From: Vibrio navarrensis
GTDB taxonomy: Bacteria; Pseudomonadota; Gammaproteobacteria; Enterobacterales; Vibrionaceae
Direction: 5' to 3'
Length of the DNA: 64,000 bases
Assembly (NCBI RefSeq): GCF_015767675.1
Contig: NZ_CP065218.1
Span: 992,001-1,056,000 of the forward strand
Shown: piece after piece, positions 55,693 through 63,916 of the stretch
How positions within the stretch are numbered: the stretch's first letter is position 1
How the letters are laid out: each line of letters starts with the position of its first letter
Notes under the pieces: model-generated
The model's input: the letters and a program-made list of their open reading frames with translations, nothing else
What the model was told of the DNA's origin: nothing
The model's database searches: none
Translations under genes and position numbers: made by a program

Positions 55693-57348
55693 TTATGAAC
55701 GGCACGCAGAGAAGAGATCAAGCCGAGAGTTATACTCTTCAGTTTGGACGTCCATTATCCCAGTCAATGAATGGAAAATATAGTCATGTGAATAGGTATC
55801 TGTTTGTTGAGCCGCGGCTTTTAGGCAGCTTTCGTTCACATTTTTGGTTTTTTTAAAACCTGAAGACATCCAGAGCATCAATGGCACTTTAGTTTGGTAC
55901 TCTGGCGCTAAGCTGTACGGCATGCCGTGTAGGAAGAGCCCATTTTCCCCAAGCGATTCGCCGTGATCCGAAACATAAATCAGCGCGGTATTAAATTGCT
56001 CTTCGAGGCTTTGCAATTTCTCAATCGTCTGAGCAATCACATAGTCGGAGTAGCGAATTGTGTTGTCGTAGCTGTTAGTGATCTGCTCTACGCTGCAGTT
56101 TTCGATATCAGCGCGAGGGCAGTCGGGCATGAACACTGCGTGTTCTTTGGGGTAACGTTGGAAGTAGGTCGGGCCATGGCTACCGATAAGGTGCAGCGCA
56201 ATCATACGGTTGCCTTGCATGCTGGCGACTTCTTGATCAAAGTTTTCCAGCAACGCCATATCAAAGCAGGTACTGCCATTACACATGGCATCTTTGCGCG
56301 AACGATCAACCGTCATGGAAGGAATGTTTCGTGCAACGCCTTTGTCACCGCCATCGTTTTCTTTCCACAATAGAGAAACACCAGCACGATTTAAAATATC
56401 CAGCACATTGTCTTGATTATCTGCCACGGAACGTTCGAAATTTGCACGAGTTAGGTTGGAGAATAGACAAGGAACAGAGACGGCTGTTGCCGTACCGCAA
56501 GAACTGACATCTTGGAATGAGATGACATCAAACTGGCTGGTATAAGGATTGGTTGCACGCTCATAACCATTTAATTGGTAGTTTTGCGAGCGAGCCGTCT
56601 CGCCCATCACAAACACCAGCAACGTGGGCTTGGTTTGTGCTTGGGCAAGCGCTTGATCAGACTGTTTCGCATCTAAGCCCTGCTCTTTATAAGGCTGTGG
56701 CGTGGTGAAATAGGTATCCCGCACATACTTAGTTGCACTGTAAACATACTGCGTCGGGATGATCATTTTTTTCAGGTAGCTGTTATTGCGACCGACCGAG
56801 GCGTAATCCTGATAGTAGAGTCCAGCGATAACGGCAATCACCGCCAAAGAGGCCAGAATGCCGATCAATTTGTGCAGCACCATTTTCGGCAAGGAGCCAT
56901 CAAGCGATAGCTTTATGCGACACACCCACAGGGCTGGCAAAATGCCCATGAATAGGCTCCAGAGAAGCGAGTAACGACTGAGGTAAGAACCCGCTTCGCT
57001 GCTGTCGGTCTCGAAGATATTGGCAATCATGCTGTAATCAAACAAGGTGCCGTAGTTGTACCCTGCGTAGCTCACCATGCTCGATACAATCAGCAACAGG
57101 ACAAAAAGCGGCTTACTCAGCCAAGGCCAACTCAATAGGTTGAAGATCAGATTGAGCGCCGCCAGAAAGAACAATGGAATGGAAATGGCAAAGCCAATTT
57201 TAACCGTGTCCAGCTTAGTGAAAATAGATAACAACTCTTTATAAACCGGTAGGTTAACCACCAGTGTAAAATAGAGCGCCATCAAAAAAGTGAAGGAGAG
57301 ATAGGAGAATTCGCCTTTTGTGGCGGTTTTAATTCTGTTCAACATCAT
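55693..57348 (-). CDS. eptA: Phosphoethanolamine--lipid A transferase
   Basis: Inner-membrane enzyme of 552 residues that adds phosphoethanolamine to lipid A, reducing its negative charge and giving polymyxin resistance. Five helices lead to a periplasmic domain with nucleophile threonine in GETARSQNY and metal ligands in YVSDHGESLGENG; cysteine pairs (SSCGTATAVSVPC, CNGSTC, CPRADIENC) form its disulfides. The start at 57348 overlaps the dgkA stop as ATGA. One member of a dgkA-eptA-transferase operon, downstream of a RstAB/CarRS-like pair. Confidence 0.93.
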   Translation of the reverse strand: MMLNRIKTATKGEFSYLSFTFLMALYFTLVVNLPVYKELLSIFTKLDTVKIGFAISIPLFFLAALNLIFNLLSWPWLSKPLFVLLLIVSSMVSYAGYNYGTLFDYSMIANIFETDSSEAGSYLSRYSLLWSLFMGILPALWVCRIKLSLDGSLPKMVLHKLIGILASLAVIAVIAGLYYQDYASVGRNNSYLKKMIIPTQYVYSATKYVRDTYFTTPQPYKEQGLDAKQSDQALAQAQTKPTLLVFVMGETARSQNYQLNGYERATNPYTSQFDVISFQDVSSCGTATAVSVPCLFSNLTRANFERSVADNQDNVLDILNRAGVSLLWKENDGGDKGVARNIPSMTVDRSRKDAMCNGSTCFDMALLENFDQEVASMQGNRMIALHLIGSHGPTYFQRYPKEHAVFMPDCPRADIENCSVEQITNSYDNTIRYSDYVIAQTIEKLQSLEEQFNTALIYVSDHGESLGENGLFLHGMPYSLAPEYQTKVPLMLWMSSGFKKTKNVNESCLKAAAQQTDTYSHDYIFHSLTGIMDVQTEEYNSRLDLFSACRS

Positions 57349-57704
57349 GCCAGTAATACCGAAGACCAAACAAACAGTGTCAGAGCCAGCGCAACAAAAA
57401 CCGCCGCCGAGCCGATGTCTTTGGCTCGTCCACTTAGTTCATGATGCTCGCTACCAATACGGTCAACCACTGCCTCTACAGCAGAGTTCAGCAGTTCAAC
57501 AATCACCACCAGCAGGAGACTGGAAATAAGCAAAATGCGTTCGACATGAGTCACTGGTAAGAGAAAGGCCACGATGGAAAGGAGCGTGGTCAAAATCATC
57601 TCTTGTCTAAATGCGGCTTCGTGCAACCAAGCGGCTTTAAGCCCTTGAATGGAGTAACCGCTTGCATCAACGATACGGCGAATGCCAGTTTTTCCTGGTT
57701 TCAA
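57345..57704 (-). CDS. dgkA: Diacylglycerol kinase
   Basis: Small membrane kinase of 120 residues with three helices that phosphorylates diacylglycerol to phosphatidic acid. EAAFRQE and VELLNSAVEAVVDR (catalytic glutamate) match DgkA. The usual length is obtained with a TTG start at 57704 (KPGKTGIRRIVDASGYS), which has AGGA 8 bases upstream. Longer frames reach 57827 but lack conservation. Coupled by overlap to eptA, whose reaction releases diacylglycerol. Confidence 0.92.
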   Translation of the reverse strand: MKPGKTGIRRIVDASGYSIQGLKAAWLHEAAFRQEMILTTLLSIVAFLLPVTHVERILLISSLLLVVIVELLNSAVEAVVDRIGSEHHELSGRAKDIGSAAVFVALALTLFVWSSVLLA

Positions 57705-57996
57705 AACAATATTCCTGCTTTGTAGTGTGTGATTAGCATGGCGCTGCTTTCTTAAGATTGGCTTAGCAATCGGCGCGCTCGTGGGGGAGCGGGGAGCAAT
57801 AACACACGGCGTCACAAGACGCCGCATTATATATTGCCAAGTAGGAAAACAGGGCCGGACAGTCCGACATTAATGATGTGATAGCGAGATAGCTGCTAAC
57901 ATTGTCATCAATAAGGGATGCAAATGTACAGTGTTTTATATTCTGAGTCCGTCAGACTCTGTAATGAAATGTAAGACGTAAGCGATATGGTTATAA
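57705..57996 (-). other. Leader between sensor kinase and dgkA
   Basis: About 290 bases that should hold the promoter of the dgkA-eptA operon. A short palindrome CGGAC-A-GTCCG (57856-57866) could be a regulator site. No further gene. Confidence 0.3.
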
Positions 57997-59304
57997 TTAG
58001 TGCAATTTATTTTGCGTGACCGCGTTGTGACGTACGCGCACGATAAAACAAGCACCACCATAAAGGCTGTGAGCGACATCAACACTGCCTTGATGAACAG
58101 TGGTGATCTGTTTGACAATCGCTAACCCAAGGCCATAACCGCTGGTCGACTTGTTGCGTGATTTGTCCACGCTGTAAAAGGCATCAAATAAGTAGGGCCA
58201 GTCTTTTTCGCTGATGCCGGGGCCATCATCGTGAACTTCGACCGTCAGCTGATCTTCGTCTGTGAAGATGGTCAAGACGATGCGTGATTTGGCGTAGCGC
58301 ATGGCGTTACGAACCAAGTTATCCAGTGCTCGTTTGACAAGGTGGGGATCGATGTGTACCGATGAAAGGGGTGTTTGCAACTCGATGCCTACCGAATGAG
58401 ACGTTTCGCTCTGCCATCTTTGCTGCAAAGTGGTAAACCAAGATGAAAGAATAATGGATTGAGTTTGAATATTGGCCTGAGGGCGCTCCATTTTGGCGTA
58501 GTAGAGCATTTCCTCTACCATGTGTTCCATTTCATCAATATCTTCCACCATGCTCGATACGGATTTGCGCTGGGTTTGACTCAGTTCAGAGTCCGCTAAG
58601 AGATCGGCTTGCCATTGCAAACGGAAGATGGGGGTGCGCAGTTCATGAGCCACCGCGTTGGTCAGCATGCGATTGCTGGTGATCAAATTGGCAATTTTAT
58701 CGGCCATGATGTTAAAGCTTTTGTTGAGGCTTCCGACCGAATAACGGCTGGTGGTTTTGGCGCGTACTGAAAGGTCGCCGGAGGCAAAAGCTAAGGTGAC
58801 TCGTTCCAATTCGCGCACGCGGCGGCTCAAAAACCAGATCAGTAACACGCAGTAGAGCGCAAACCCCAGCATAAAGAAAACCCAAATGAGGTTGTCTGCA
58901 AAATCAATGGCTTGTCTAAGTGGAGAGTGAATATCCTCGGTCAGATGATAGACCATGGAGGTATCGTCAAAACGCAACCATAGGTTGCGATCGTGATCAA
59001 AGTAGACTTGCAAGGCGCTATCGGCAAAGGCGTTGTCCACTTCAGCGGGCAGTGCCATAGGATCAAACAGAGTCAGCACAGTGCGTGTTGATGCCGCGTA
59101 TTGACGGATCTGTTGCGTTACGTACAAATCGCCTTTTTCCTCAAAGGCGGGTTCGAGCAACTGATGAAACGCCTCTGCCTGATACTGTTCGAGGATCTGG
59201 TCGTAGTCCGTATTCCAATGATAAACCACGGTTTCATAGCCCCACAGCGTGGCAAAAAACAGAATAACTAAGCCACAGAATGCTTCGAGGTAGAGGCGTT
59301 TCAT
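57997..59304 (-). CDS. RstB/CarS-like sensor histidine kinase
   Basis: Membrane sensor of 435 residues. Transmembrane helices at about 7-27 and 135-158 bracket a periplasmic domain of about 105 residues. HAMP follows, then the H-box AVAHELRTPIFRLQW, N-box NLVRNAMRYA and G-boxes DDGPGIS and GYGLGLAIV. Sequence style (NIMADKIANLITSNRML) matches RstB. In V. cholerae the homologous CarS/VprB controls lipid A modification; adjacent dgkA-eptA supports that role here. Confidence 0.9.
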   Translation of the reverse strand: MKRLYLEAFCGLVILFFATLWGYETVVYHWNTDYDQILEQYQAEAFHQLLEPAFEEKGDLYVTQQIRQYAASTRTVLTLFDPMALPAEVDNAFADSALQVYFDHDRNLWLRFDDTSMVYHLTEDIHSPLRQAIDFADNLIWVFFMLGFALYCVLLIWFLSRRVRELERVTLAFASGDLSVRAKTTSRYSVGSLNKSFNIMADKIANLITSNRMLTNAVAHELRTPIFRLQWQADLLADSELSQTQRKSVSSMVEDIDEMEHMVEEMLYYAKMERPQANIQTQSIILSSWFTTLQQRWQSETSHSVGIELQTPLSSVHIDPHLVKRALDNLVRNAMRYAKSRIVLTIFTDEDQLTVEVHDDGPGISEKDWPYLFDAFYSVDKSRNKSTSGYGLGLAIVKQITTVHQGSVDVAHSLYGGACFIVRVRHNAVTQNKLH

Positions 59305-59313
59305 GTTGAATCG

Positions 59314-60012
59314 TTACTCCCACACATCCGGCATAAACATATAGCCTTTACTTCGTACGGTGAGGATCTTTCTCGCTGGAGTGGTGTCGTCGAGCTTCTT
59401 ACGCAGTGTGACAATGCGATTGTCTATGGTTCTATCGACGCCGTCGTATTCGATACCGCGTAAGTTTTTGGTCAGCCATTCTCGGGAGAGCACTTGCTCT
59501 GCGGACCTGGCTAATAGCCAAAGTAAGTCAAACTCACCGTCGGTCAGGCTGACGACACGCTCGGCAATCTGACACTCTTTGCGAATTCGGTTGAGTTTGA
59601 GTACGCCAAATTGGCAGTGGTTGCTCTCTTCATGGACCGTAACATCTGGGCGGCGGAGCAGCATTCTGATCCGGGCTAATAATACGCGCGGTTTAATCGG
59701 TTTATTGACATAATCATCGGCGCCCATTTCCAGTGCCGCGACGTGGTCAAAATCGTCATCACTGGCGGTAAGCATGAGAATTTTGCCAAAGTAGCTATCA
59801 CGAATTTGTCGGCAGACGCTTAAACCGTCTTGGCCTGGCAGCATAAGATCGAGCAAAACGATGCACGGTTTTTCTTGCAAAATCAGCGATGGGGCATCCA
59901 AGCCATTATCGGTCGTGATCACGGTAAATCCTTGTGACTGAAAATAGTCACCCAACATTTGTTGTAACTTGATGTCGTCTTCAACAATGATCAACTTAGG
60001 GTTTTCTGCCAT
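59314..60012 (-). CDS. RstA/CarR-like OmpR-family response regulator
   Basis: Regulator of 232 residues: receiver domain with phospho-acceptor aspartate in VLLDLMLPGQDGL, ADDYVNKPIKPR, and an OmpR winged helix ending GIEYDGVDRTIDNRIVTLRKKL and RSKGYMFMPDVWE, the RstA-type C-terminus. First gene of the two-component pair; the kinase starts 9 bases after its stop. Likely activates the downstream dgkA-eptA operon. Confidence 0.92.
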   Translation of the reverse strand: MAENPKLIIVEDDIKLQQMLGDYFQSQGFTVITTDNGLDAPSLILQEKPCIVLLDLMLPGQDGLSVCRQIRDSYFGKILMLTASDDDFDHVAALEMGADDYVNKPIKPRVLLARIRMLLRRPDVTVHEESNHCQFGVLKLNRIRKECQIAERVVSLTDGEFDLLWLLARSAEQVLSREWLTKNLRGIEYDGVDRTIDNRIVTLRKKLDDTTPARKILTVRSKGYMFMPDVWE

Positions 60013-60259
60013 GGTCTATTTCTATGCTTTGTATTTGTTATGATTTGTGGTCTTCGCCTCTCAGGGCGATGTGAAATTACACCTTTCACCGCGTTGTTTC
60101 AAATAGTTCGGTTTATTTAGTGGTCAGTCCTGAGCTGTGTATCAATAATGAAAAAGTTTGGTTGAATCTGTGAAAATTATAGCAAAAAGCCATGCAACGG
60201 CATGGCTTTGGTCAGTTTTATCAATGTGATAAGCGAAGCGTTTGTGCTGAGGTTCGCGC

Positions 60260-60895
60260 TTAATAGGCAACAGAAATACGTTGCTTAGCGTGTTTCGCTG
60301 TCTCCAGCTCATCCAGCATGGCGCTGGCGAAGTCCGCAACAGAAATCTTGCTGTGGCCTTGTGCATCGGTCAGCAATTGGTCGCCGCCGACTCGGAACTG
60401 GCCCACTTTTTCGCCCGGGAAGATTTCAGCCGCTGGGCTAACAAAAGTCCAATTGAGCGGTGAGTCACTGTTGCGAAACACTTGCAATGCTTGCGACTGG
60501 GCTAATGCTTCATCTTTATACTCCGCTGGAAAATCGGGTACAGTGACCAGTTGAACGCCAGGGGCAACTTCCAGTGACCCTGCGCCGCCGACCCACAGTA
60601 GGCGCTTTACACCTGCGTTTGGCAGTTGTTCCAGCAGTTTTGCTGCCGAGCGTTCAACCATATCGTGGTTGCCTGCCGCGCGACCGCCAATGGAGGCGAT
60701 AACGGTGTCTACCCCTTGTAGTGCTTGCGCGAAATCTTGCTCTGTGAGCACATCCAACTGGCGCACTTCAACGTCTTGGCGTTCGATGGCGCTTGGATTG
60801 CGCACCAGTGCGATGACTTGATGACCACGAGTTACTGCTTCTTCTACGATTTGGCTACCAATCCAGCCAGATGCACCTAATACCGCTACTTTCAT
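60260..60895 (-). CDS. NAD(P)-binding oxidoreductase (NmrA/atypical SDR)
   Basis: Protein of 211 residues with an N-terminal dinucleotide fold (MKVAVLGASGWIGSQIVEEA) and LLWVGGAGSLEVAPG in the middle, typical of YwnB-like atypical short-chain reductases. AGGAG precedes the ATG by 8 bases. Divergent from a LysR gene across 124 bases, which probably regulates it. Substrate unknown. Confidence 0.87.
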   Translation of the reverse strand: MKVAVLGASGWIGSQIVEEAVTRGHQVIALVRNPSAIERQDVEVRQLDVLTEQDFAQALQGVDTVIASIGGRAAGNHDMVERSAAKLLEQLPNAGVKRLLWVGGAGSLEVAPGVQLVTVPDFPAEYKDEALAQSQALQVFRNSDSPLNWTFVSPAAEIFPGEKVGQFRVGGDQLLTDAQGHSKISVADFASAMLDELETAKHAKQRISVAY

Positions 60896-61019
60896 TTCAA
60901 TCTCCTGTGATTTATCACGTTTTTCTCGACAACCATTGCAGTCTACTGGCTAATGATTTGATGATAAATGCTAGCGATTGATATAGATTGTATCTCCATT
61001 TCGATCTAATGGGTGATGT

Positions 61020-61928
61020 ATGGATAAGTTGGAAGCGATAAAGAGCTTTATTGAGGTGGCGAATTGCCGCAGTTTTACCCAAGCGGCGGAAGCGCTCAAT
61101 CTCAGCCGATTACAGGTGTCGCGGCATATTCAAGAGATGGAAGCGTGGTTGCAGCAGCGTCTTTTGCACCGCACAACCAGAAAAGTCAGCCTGACCGACG
61201 CCGGCGAACAGGCTTATGTGCGCTGCCAACGCATTCTCGATGAGGCTGCGGCGTTGCAAGTGGAAGCGTTGAGTCGATCTCAGGCGCTAGGCGGTTTGAT
61301 CCGCGTGTCAGCGCCGATCGGTTTTTCCCAGCATTTATTGATTGATGCAGTGTGTGCGTTCACCCAGCTTCATCCGCAAGTGACGGTGGACATTCTCGCC
61401 TCGGATAAGTTTTCCCAGTTGGTGGATGAACGAGTTGATGTGGCGCTGCGCTATACCAACCAGCCTGACGAGAGTTTAATTGCGAGAAAACTGATGGCGA
61501 TCGAGACAGTGATTTGCGCCTCGGAGGAATATTTACAACGCCACTCGCCAATAGAACAGCCTCAAGATCTGCGCCAGCACAACTGTTTGGTGCATCTGAG
61601 TTCGGTGCTGTGGCGTTTTGTTGCGGATAACCAAGTGACGGAAGTGGAAGTGAAAGGCAGCATTCGCGCCAACGATATGGGCACTTTGCTTGGTGCGGCG
61701 AAGGCAGGGCATGGGATTGTTCGCTTGCCCTGCGATCTGGCCAATCCGCTACTGCAACAGGGGAAGCTACAGGTGGTGCTGCGAGATTATCACGTGCCTG
61801 GCTCATCGCTGTGGGCGGTCTACCTTTCTCGCAGCTATCAGACGCCAGTCGTCAGACAGTTTATCGATTTTATCGCTCAACGCTGGGGAGAAGATGCACA
61901 ACGATGGCAAGTGCCGAGTGCGTGCTAA
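61020..61928 (+). CDS. LysR-family transcriptional regulator
   Basis: Regulator of 302 residues with helix-turn-helix FIEVANCRSFTQAAEALNLSRLQVSRHIQEMEAWLQ and the family RTTRKVSLTDAGE segment. Effector domain includes DERVDVALRYTNQPDESL. Divergent from the NmrA-type oxidoreductase, the likely target. Confidence 0.9.
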   Translation: MDKLEAIKSFIEVANCRSFTQAAEALNLSRLQVSRHIQEMEAWLQQRLLHRTTRKVSLTDAGEQAYVRCQRILDEAAALQVEALSRSQALGGLIRVSAPIGFSQHLLIDAVCAFTQLHPQVTVDILASDKFSQLVDERVDVALRYTNQPDESLIARKLMAIETVICASEEYLQRHSPIEQPQDLRQHNCLVHLSSVLWRFVADNQVTEVEVKGSIRANDMGTLLGAAKAGHGIVRLPCDLANPLLQQGKLQVVLRDYHVPGSSLWAVYLSRSYQTPVVRQFIDFIAQRWGEDAQRWQVPSAC

Positions 61929-61962
61929 AGACACGGCGAAGAGAGCAGAAATGGCGGGCAAT

Positions 61963-61988
61963 AAAAAAGGCGCGATGTGCGCCTTTAC
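61963..61988. terminator. Bidirectional terminator
   Basis: AAAGGCGC / GCGCCTTT stem with GATGT loop between convergent genes. Confidence 0.8.
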
Positions 61989-61999
61989 GTGTGTGCTGT

Positions 62000-62296
62000 T
62001 TACTCGCTGGTTAAAACTAAGCTGTTATCACTACCAAAACCGTTGGCGACATAACCATCGGCTTGAGGATCGTTTTCCCATTTGTCTTCGTTAAACAGAT
62101 AGCGGAACTCGATTTTTTGTTCCTTGGGCAAACGAGTTTTGAACTTAAATTGGCCGCTTTTCTTCACCAACGTCATTGGTTCAGGTTGCCAATTATTGAA
62201 ATCCCCGGCCACCTGCGCGCTTTCCCAGTGTTCCTGTTCGACTTCAAAAGTCACCTCGACTTCATCTTTTGTCTTGAAAAAGCGTTTCTTTAACAT
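62000..62296 (-). CDS. Stand-alone CBM48 (isoamylase N-terminal-like) protein
   Basis: A 98-residue, cytoplasmic protein made of a single glycogen-binding-type Ig-like domain: VTFEVEQEHWESAQVAGDFNNWQPEPMTL is the classic start and KIEFRYLFNEDKWENDPQAD the classic end of CBM48/AMPK-beta domains. No enzyme is attached. Such small proteins probably bind glycogen or a partner. AAGGA precedes the ATG by 7 bases. Confidence 0.85.
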   Translation of the reverse strand: MLKKRFFKTKDEVEVTFEVEQEHWESAQVAGDFNNWQPEPMTLVKKSGQFKFKTRLPKEQKIEFRYLFNEDKWENDPQADGYVANGFGSDNSLVLTSE

Positions 62297-62452
62297 AGCA
62301 ATATCCTTTTATCTCACAACAACCGCACACCAAAAAAGGTGCTTCAAAAATAACCTGGGTATAAGTATTACTACTGTTTCATAGGCTTTGCAAGTCACTG
62401 GCAGCACCATGGTGCTGATGTCGGGCTTTTCCTCTGTGACATTTCAAGCGGC

Positions 62453-63109
62453 TTACGCCAGTTTAAGATCGTACTGCTTACGGTAGCTAACCATATCTTC
62501 AATCGTCAGTATCGGCATATCGTGCAGTTTGCCAAAGGCGATGATCTCTGGCGTTTTCGCCATACTGCCATCGGGGTTGGTTAACTCGCACAGCACACCA
62601 GCAGGAGATAACCCCGCCATTTGCATCAGATCCACCGTACCTTCCGTGTGTCCGCGACGCGCAAGCACGCCGCCAGGGCGAGCACGCAGAGGAAAAACGT
62701 GCCCAGGACGAGCTAAATCGTCAGCCTTTGCCTGTGGATTGGCCGCGGTTTTAATCGTCGTGACACGATCTTGTGCGGAAACGCCGGTTGTGACGCCGTG
62801 TTTGGCTTCAATCGAGACGGTAAACGCAGTTTGATTGGCGCTGTTGTTGTTGACCACCATAGGTGGCAGTTCCAGCTTATTGGCTTGCTCGTCGGTCAAA
62901 CATAGACAGACGATGCCACTGCATTCACGGATCATCAGCGCCATCTGTTCTGTGGTCAGATGATCGACGGAATAGATAATGTCGCCTTCATTTTCGCGAT
63001 CTTCATCGTCTAAAAGCAGCACGCCACGGCCTTGTTGTAACGCAAAGAGCGCCGTTTCAACACGCGTGATAGCATCGCCAAATTCGGCAAGTAGTGATGA
63101 CTGATTCAT
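62453..63109 (-). CDS. ribB: 3,4-dihydroxy-2-butanone 4-phosphate synthase
   Basis: Riboflavin pathway enzyme of 218 residues that makes dihydroxybutanone phosphate from ribulose 5-phosphate. Motifs [15 protein letters not shown] (acidic metal site), [27 protein letters not shown] and [24 protein letters not shown] match RibB fully. AGGAG precedes the ATG. Controlled by the upstream FMN riboswitch and terminator. No GTP cyclohydrolase II domain. Confidence 0.95.
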   Translation of the reverse strand: MNQSSLLAEFGDAITRVETALFALQQGRGVLLLDDEDRENEGDIIYSVDHLTTEQMALMIRECSGIVCLCLTDEQANKLELPPMVVNNNSANQTAFTVSIEAKHGVTTGVSAQDRVTTIKTAANPQAKADDLARPGHVFPLRARPGGVLARRGHTEGTVDLMQMAGLSPAGVLCELTNPDGSMAKTPEIIAFGKLHDMPILTIEDMVSYRKQYDLKLA

Positions 63110-63171
63110 GGTTAACTCCTAATAATCACCAGAATCAGGGCTGTATGAGGGGGGAACGAGCTAAGCTCAAT

Positions 63172-63208
63172 CCAAAACGAAATGCACCAGAACGTGAGTG
63201 TTCTGGTG
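63172..63208 (-). terminator. Riboswitch-controlled terminator before ribB
   Basis: Minus-strand stem CACCAGAAC / GTTCTGGTG (63200-63208 with 63185-63193) followed by CATTTCGTTTTGG, just downstream of the FMN aptamer. Expected to form when FMN is bound. Confidence 0.7.
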
Positions 63209-63216
63209 TGGTTTCA

Positions 63217-63345
63217 TTCTCTCTCATCCGGACTCTAACCGTCGGCTCTGGCCTCTCACCAGATCTGCTGACCTCGACGAATCGAGCGCTCGCGGGCTCA
63301 CCTAAAAGGTATACCGCCGGTGGGGAATTTCGCCCCGCCCTGAGA
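63217..63345 (-). ncRNA. FMN riboswitch (RFN element)
   Basis: On the minus strand the RFN blocks occur in order: CAGGGCGGGGCGAAATTCCC, then ACCGGCGGTAT, GAGCCCGCGAGC, CAGATCTGGTGAGAGGCCAG, GCCGACGGTTAGAGTCCGG and ATGAGAG. This is a complete aptamer. It lies about 110 bases before ribB and feeds into a terminator hairpin, so ribB should fall when FMN is plentiful. Confidence 0.95.
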
Positions 63346-63425
63346 ATAAAAAGTTTAACGTTTGCTTAATTGCTCGGGCATGTTACTCGCTTCGCCAAGC
63401 GATTGGAAGGTGAATAAAACCGTTT

Positions 63426-63539
63426 GGCGGAACTTTGTCCGCCGCCCGGGATGCTTAGTCAAAGCGGCACTTACCCAGTTATTGGTGGGGGACCAGCAAC
63501 GCTGGTTCGTTAGGAGCACAAATGGAAAGTGCCGCTTTG
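63426..63539. other. Structured nested inverted repeats upstream of the riboswitch
   Basis: Three nested or adjacent hairpins: GGCGGA-ACTTTG-TCCGCC (63426-63443); a 13-bp arm pair CAAAGCGGCACTT (63460-63472) / AAGTGCCGCTTTG (63527-63539); and inside it ACCAGC-AAC-GCTGGT (63492-63506). On the minus strand the first hairpin is followed by AAACGGTTTTATT and could be a terminator for the 40-codon gene. A small RNA or 3' structure is possible. Confidence 0.45.
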
Positions 63540-63581
63540 GCTCAGGATCACAGCCAATCGAGTAAAATGAGTAGAGCCTGA
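63522..63581 (+). CDS. Possible 19-codon small frame
   Basis: ATG at 63522 follows TAGGAG by 5 bases, giving MESAALAQDHSQSSKMSRA and a stop. The ribosome site is good, but the start lies within the long inverted repeat and the frame overlaps the 40-residue gene on the other strand. Doubtful. Confidence 0.2.
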   Translation: MESAALAQDHSQSSKMSRA

Positions 63582-63670
63582 CGCTCTAGTGGGTTGCGAG
63601 TAATCCTAAGTCGATTGGCATAGTAGCTAAGCATGACACGTTTGGTGTTGTGATTTGAGTTACTGTTCAT
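63548..63670 (-). CDS. Small 40-residue hypothetical protein
   Basis: Starts at 63670 (MNSNSNHNTKRVMLSYYANR) with an excellent ribosome site, AAGGAG, 6 bases upstream. The rest, LRITRNPLERQALLILLDWL, is an amphipathic helix. Not recognised as a family. The frame is open upstream to 63796 but only this start has support. A structured region follows its stop. Small size makes conservation the only real test. Confidence 0.6.
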   Translation of the reverse strand: MNSNSNHNTKRVMLSYYANRLRITRNPLERQALLILLDWL

Positions 63671-63916
63671 AGTAGGCTCCTTGTGGTGCGGGAAAAGGTA
63701 GTGGACTTGCTGCCTAGCTATACTCCGACAAAATCGGGAATAGAAAAACTGAGTAAGTTTTTCCGTTTTGTTCCGGATAAACAGAATGAAGGGCAAAAAG
63801 CGCTGAGATTAGGAGTGAAAGTGGCAAAACGAGGAACAATCAAAGTGATTTTTTTCTGATTTTTTCTCTCCCGGTTTGCGCGATACTAGTGGCTTCTCAT
63901 TTAGCGAGGCTCACTT

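Noticed and set aside
63460..63539. Possible integron attC (VCR-like) site
   Set aside because: The arms do not carry the attC core GTTRRRY boxes at the ends and no cassette-like gene array is present.
63362..63565. 67-codon plus-strand frame
   Set aside because: Covers the nested hairpins; no ribosome site and overlaps the better-supported 40-codon gene.
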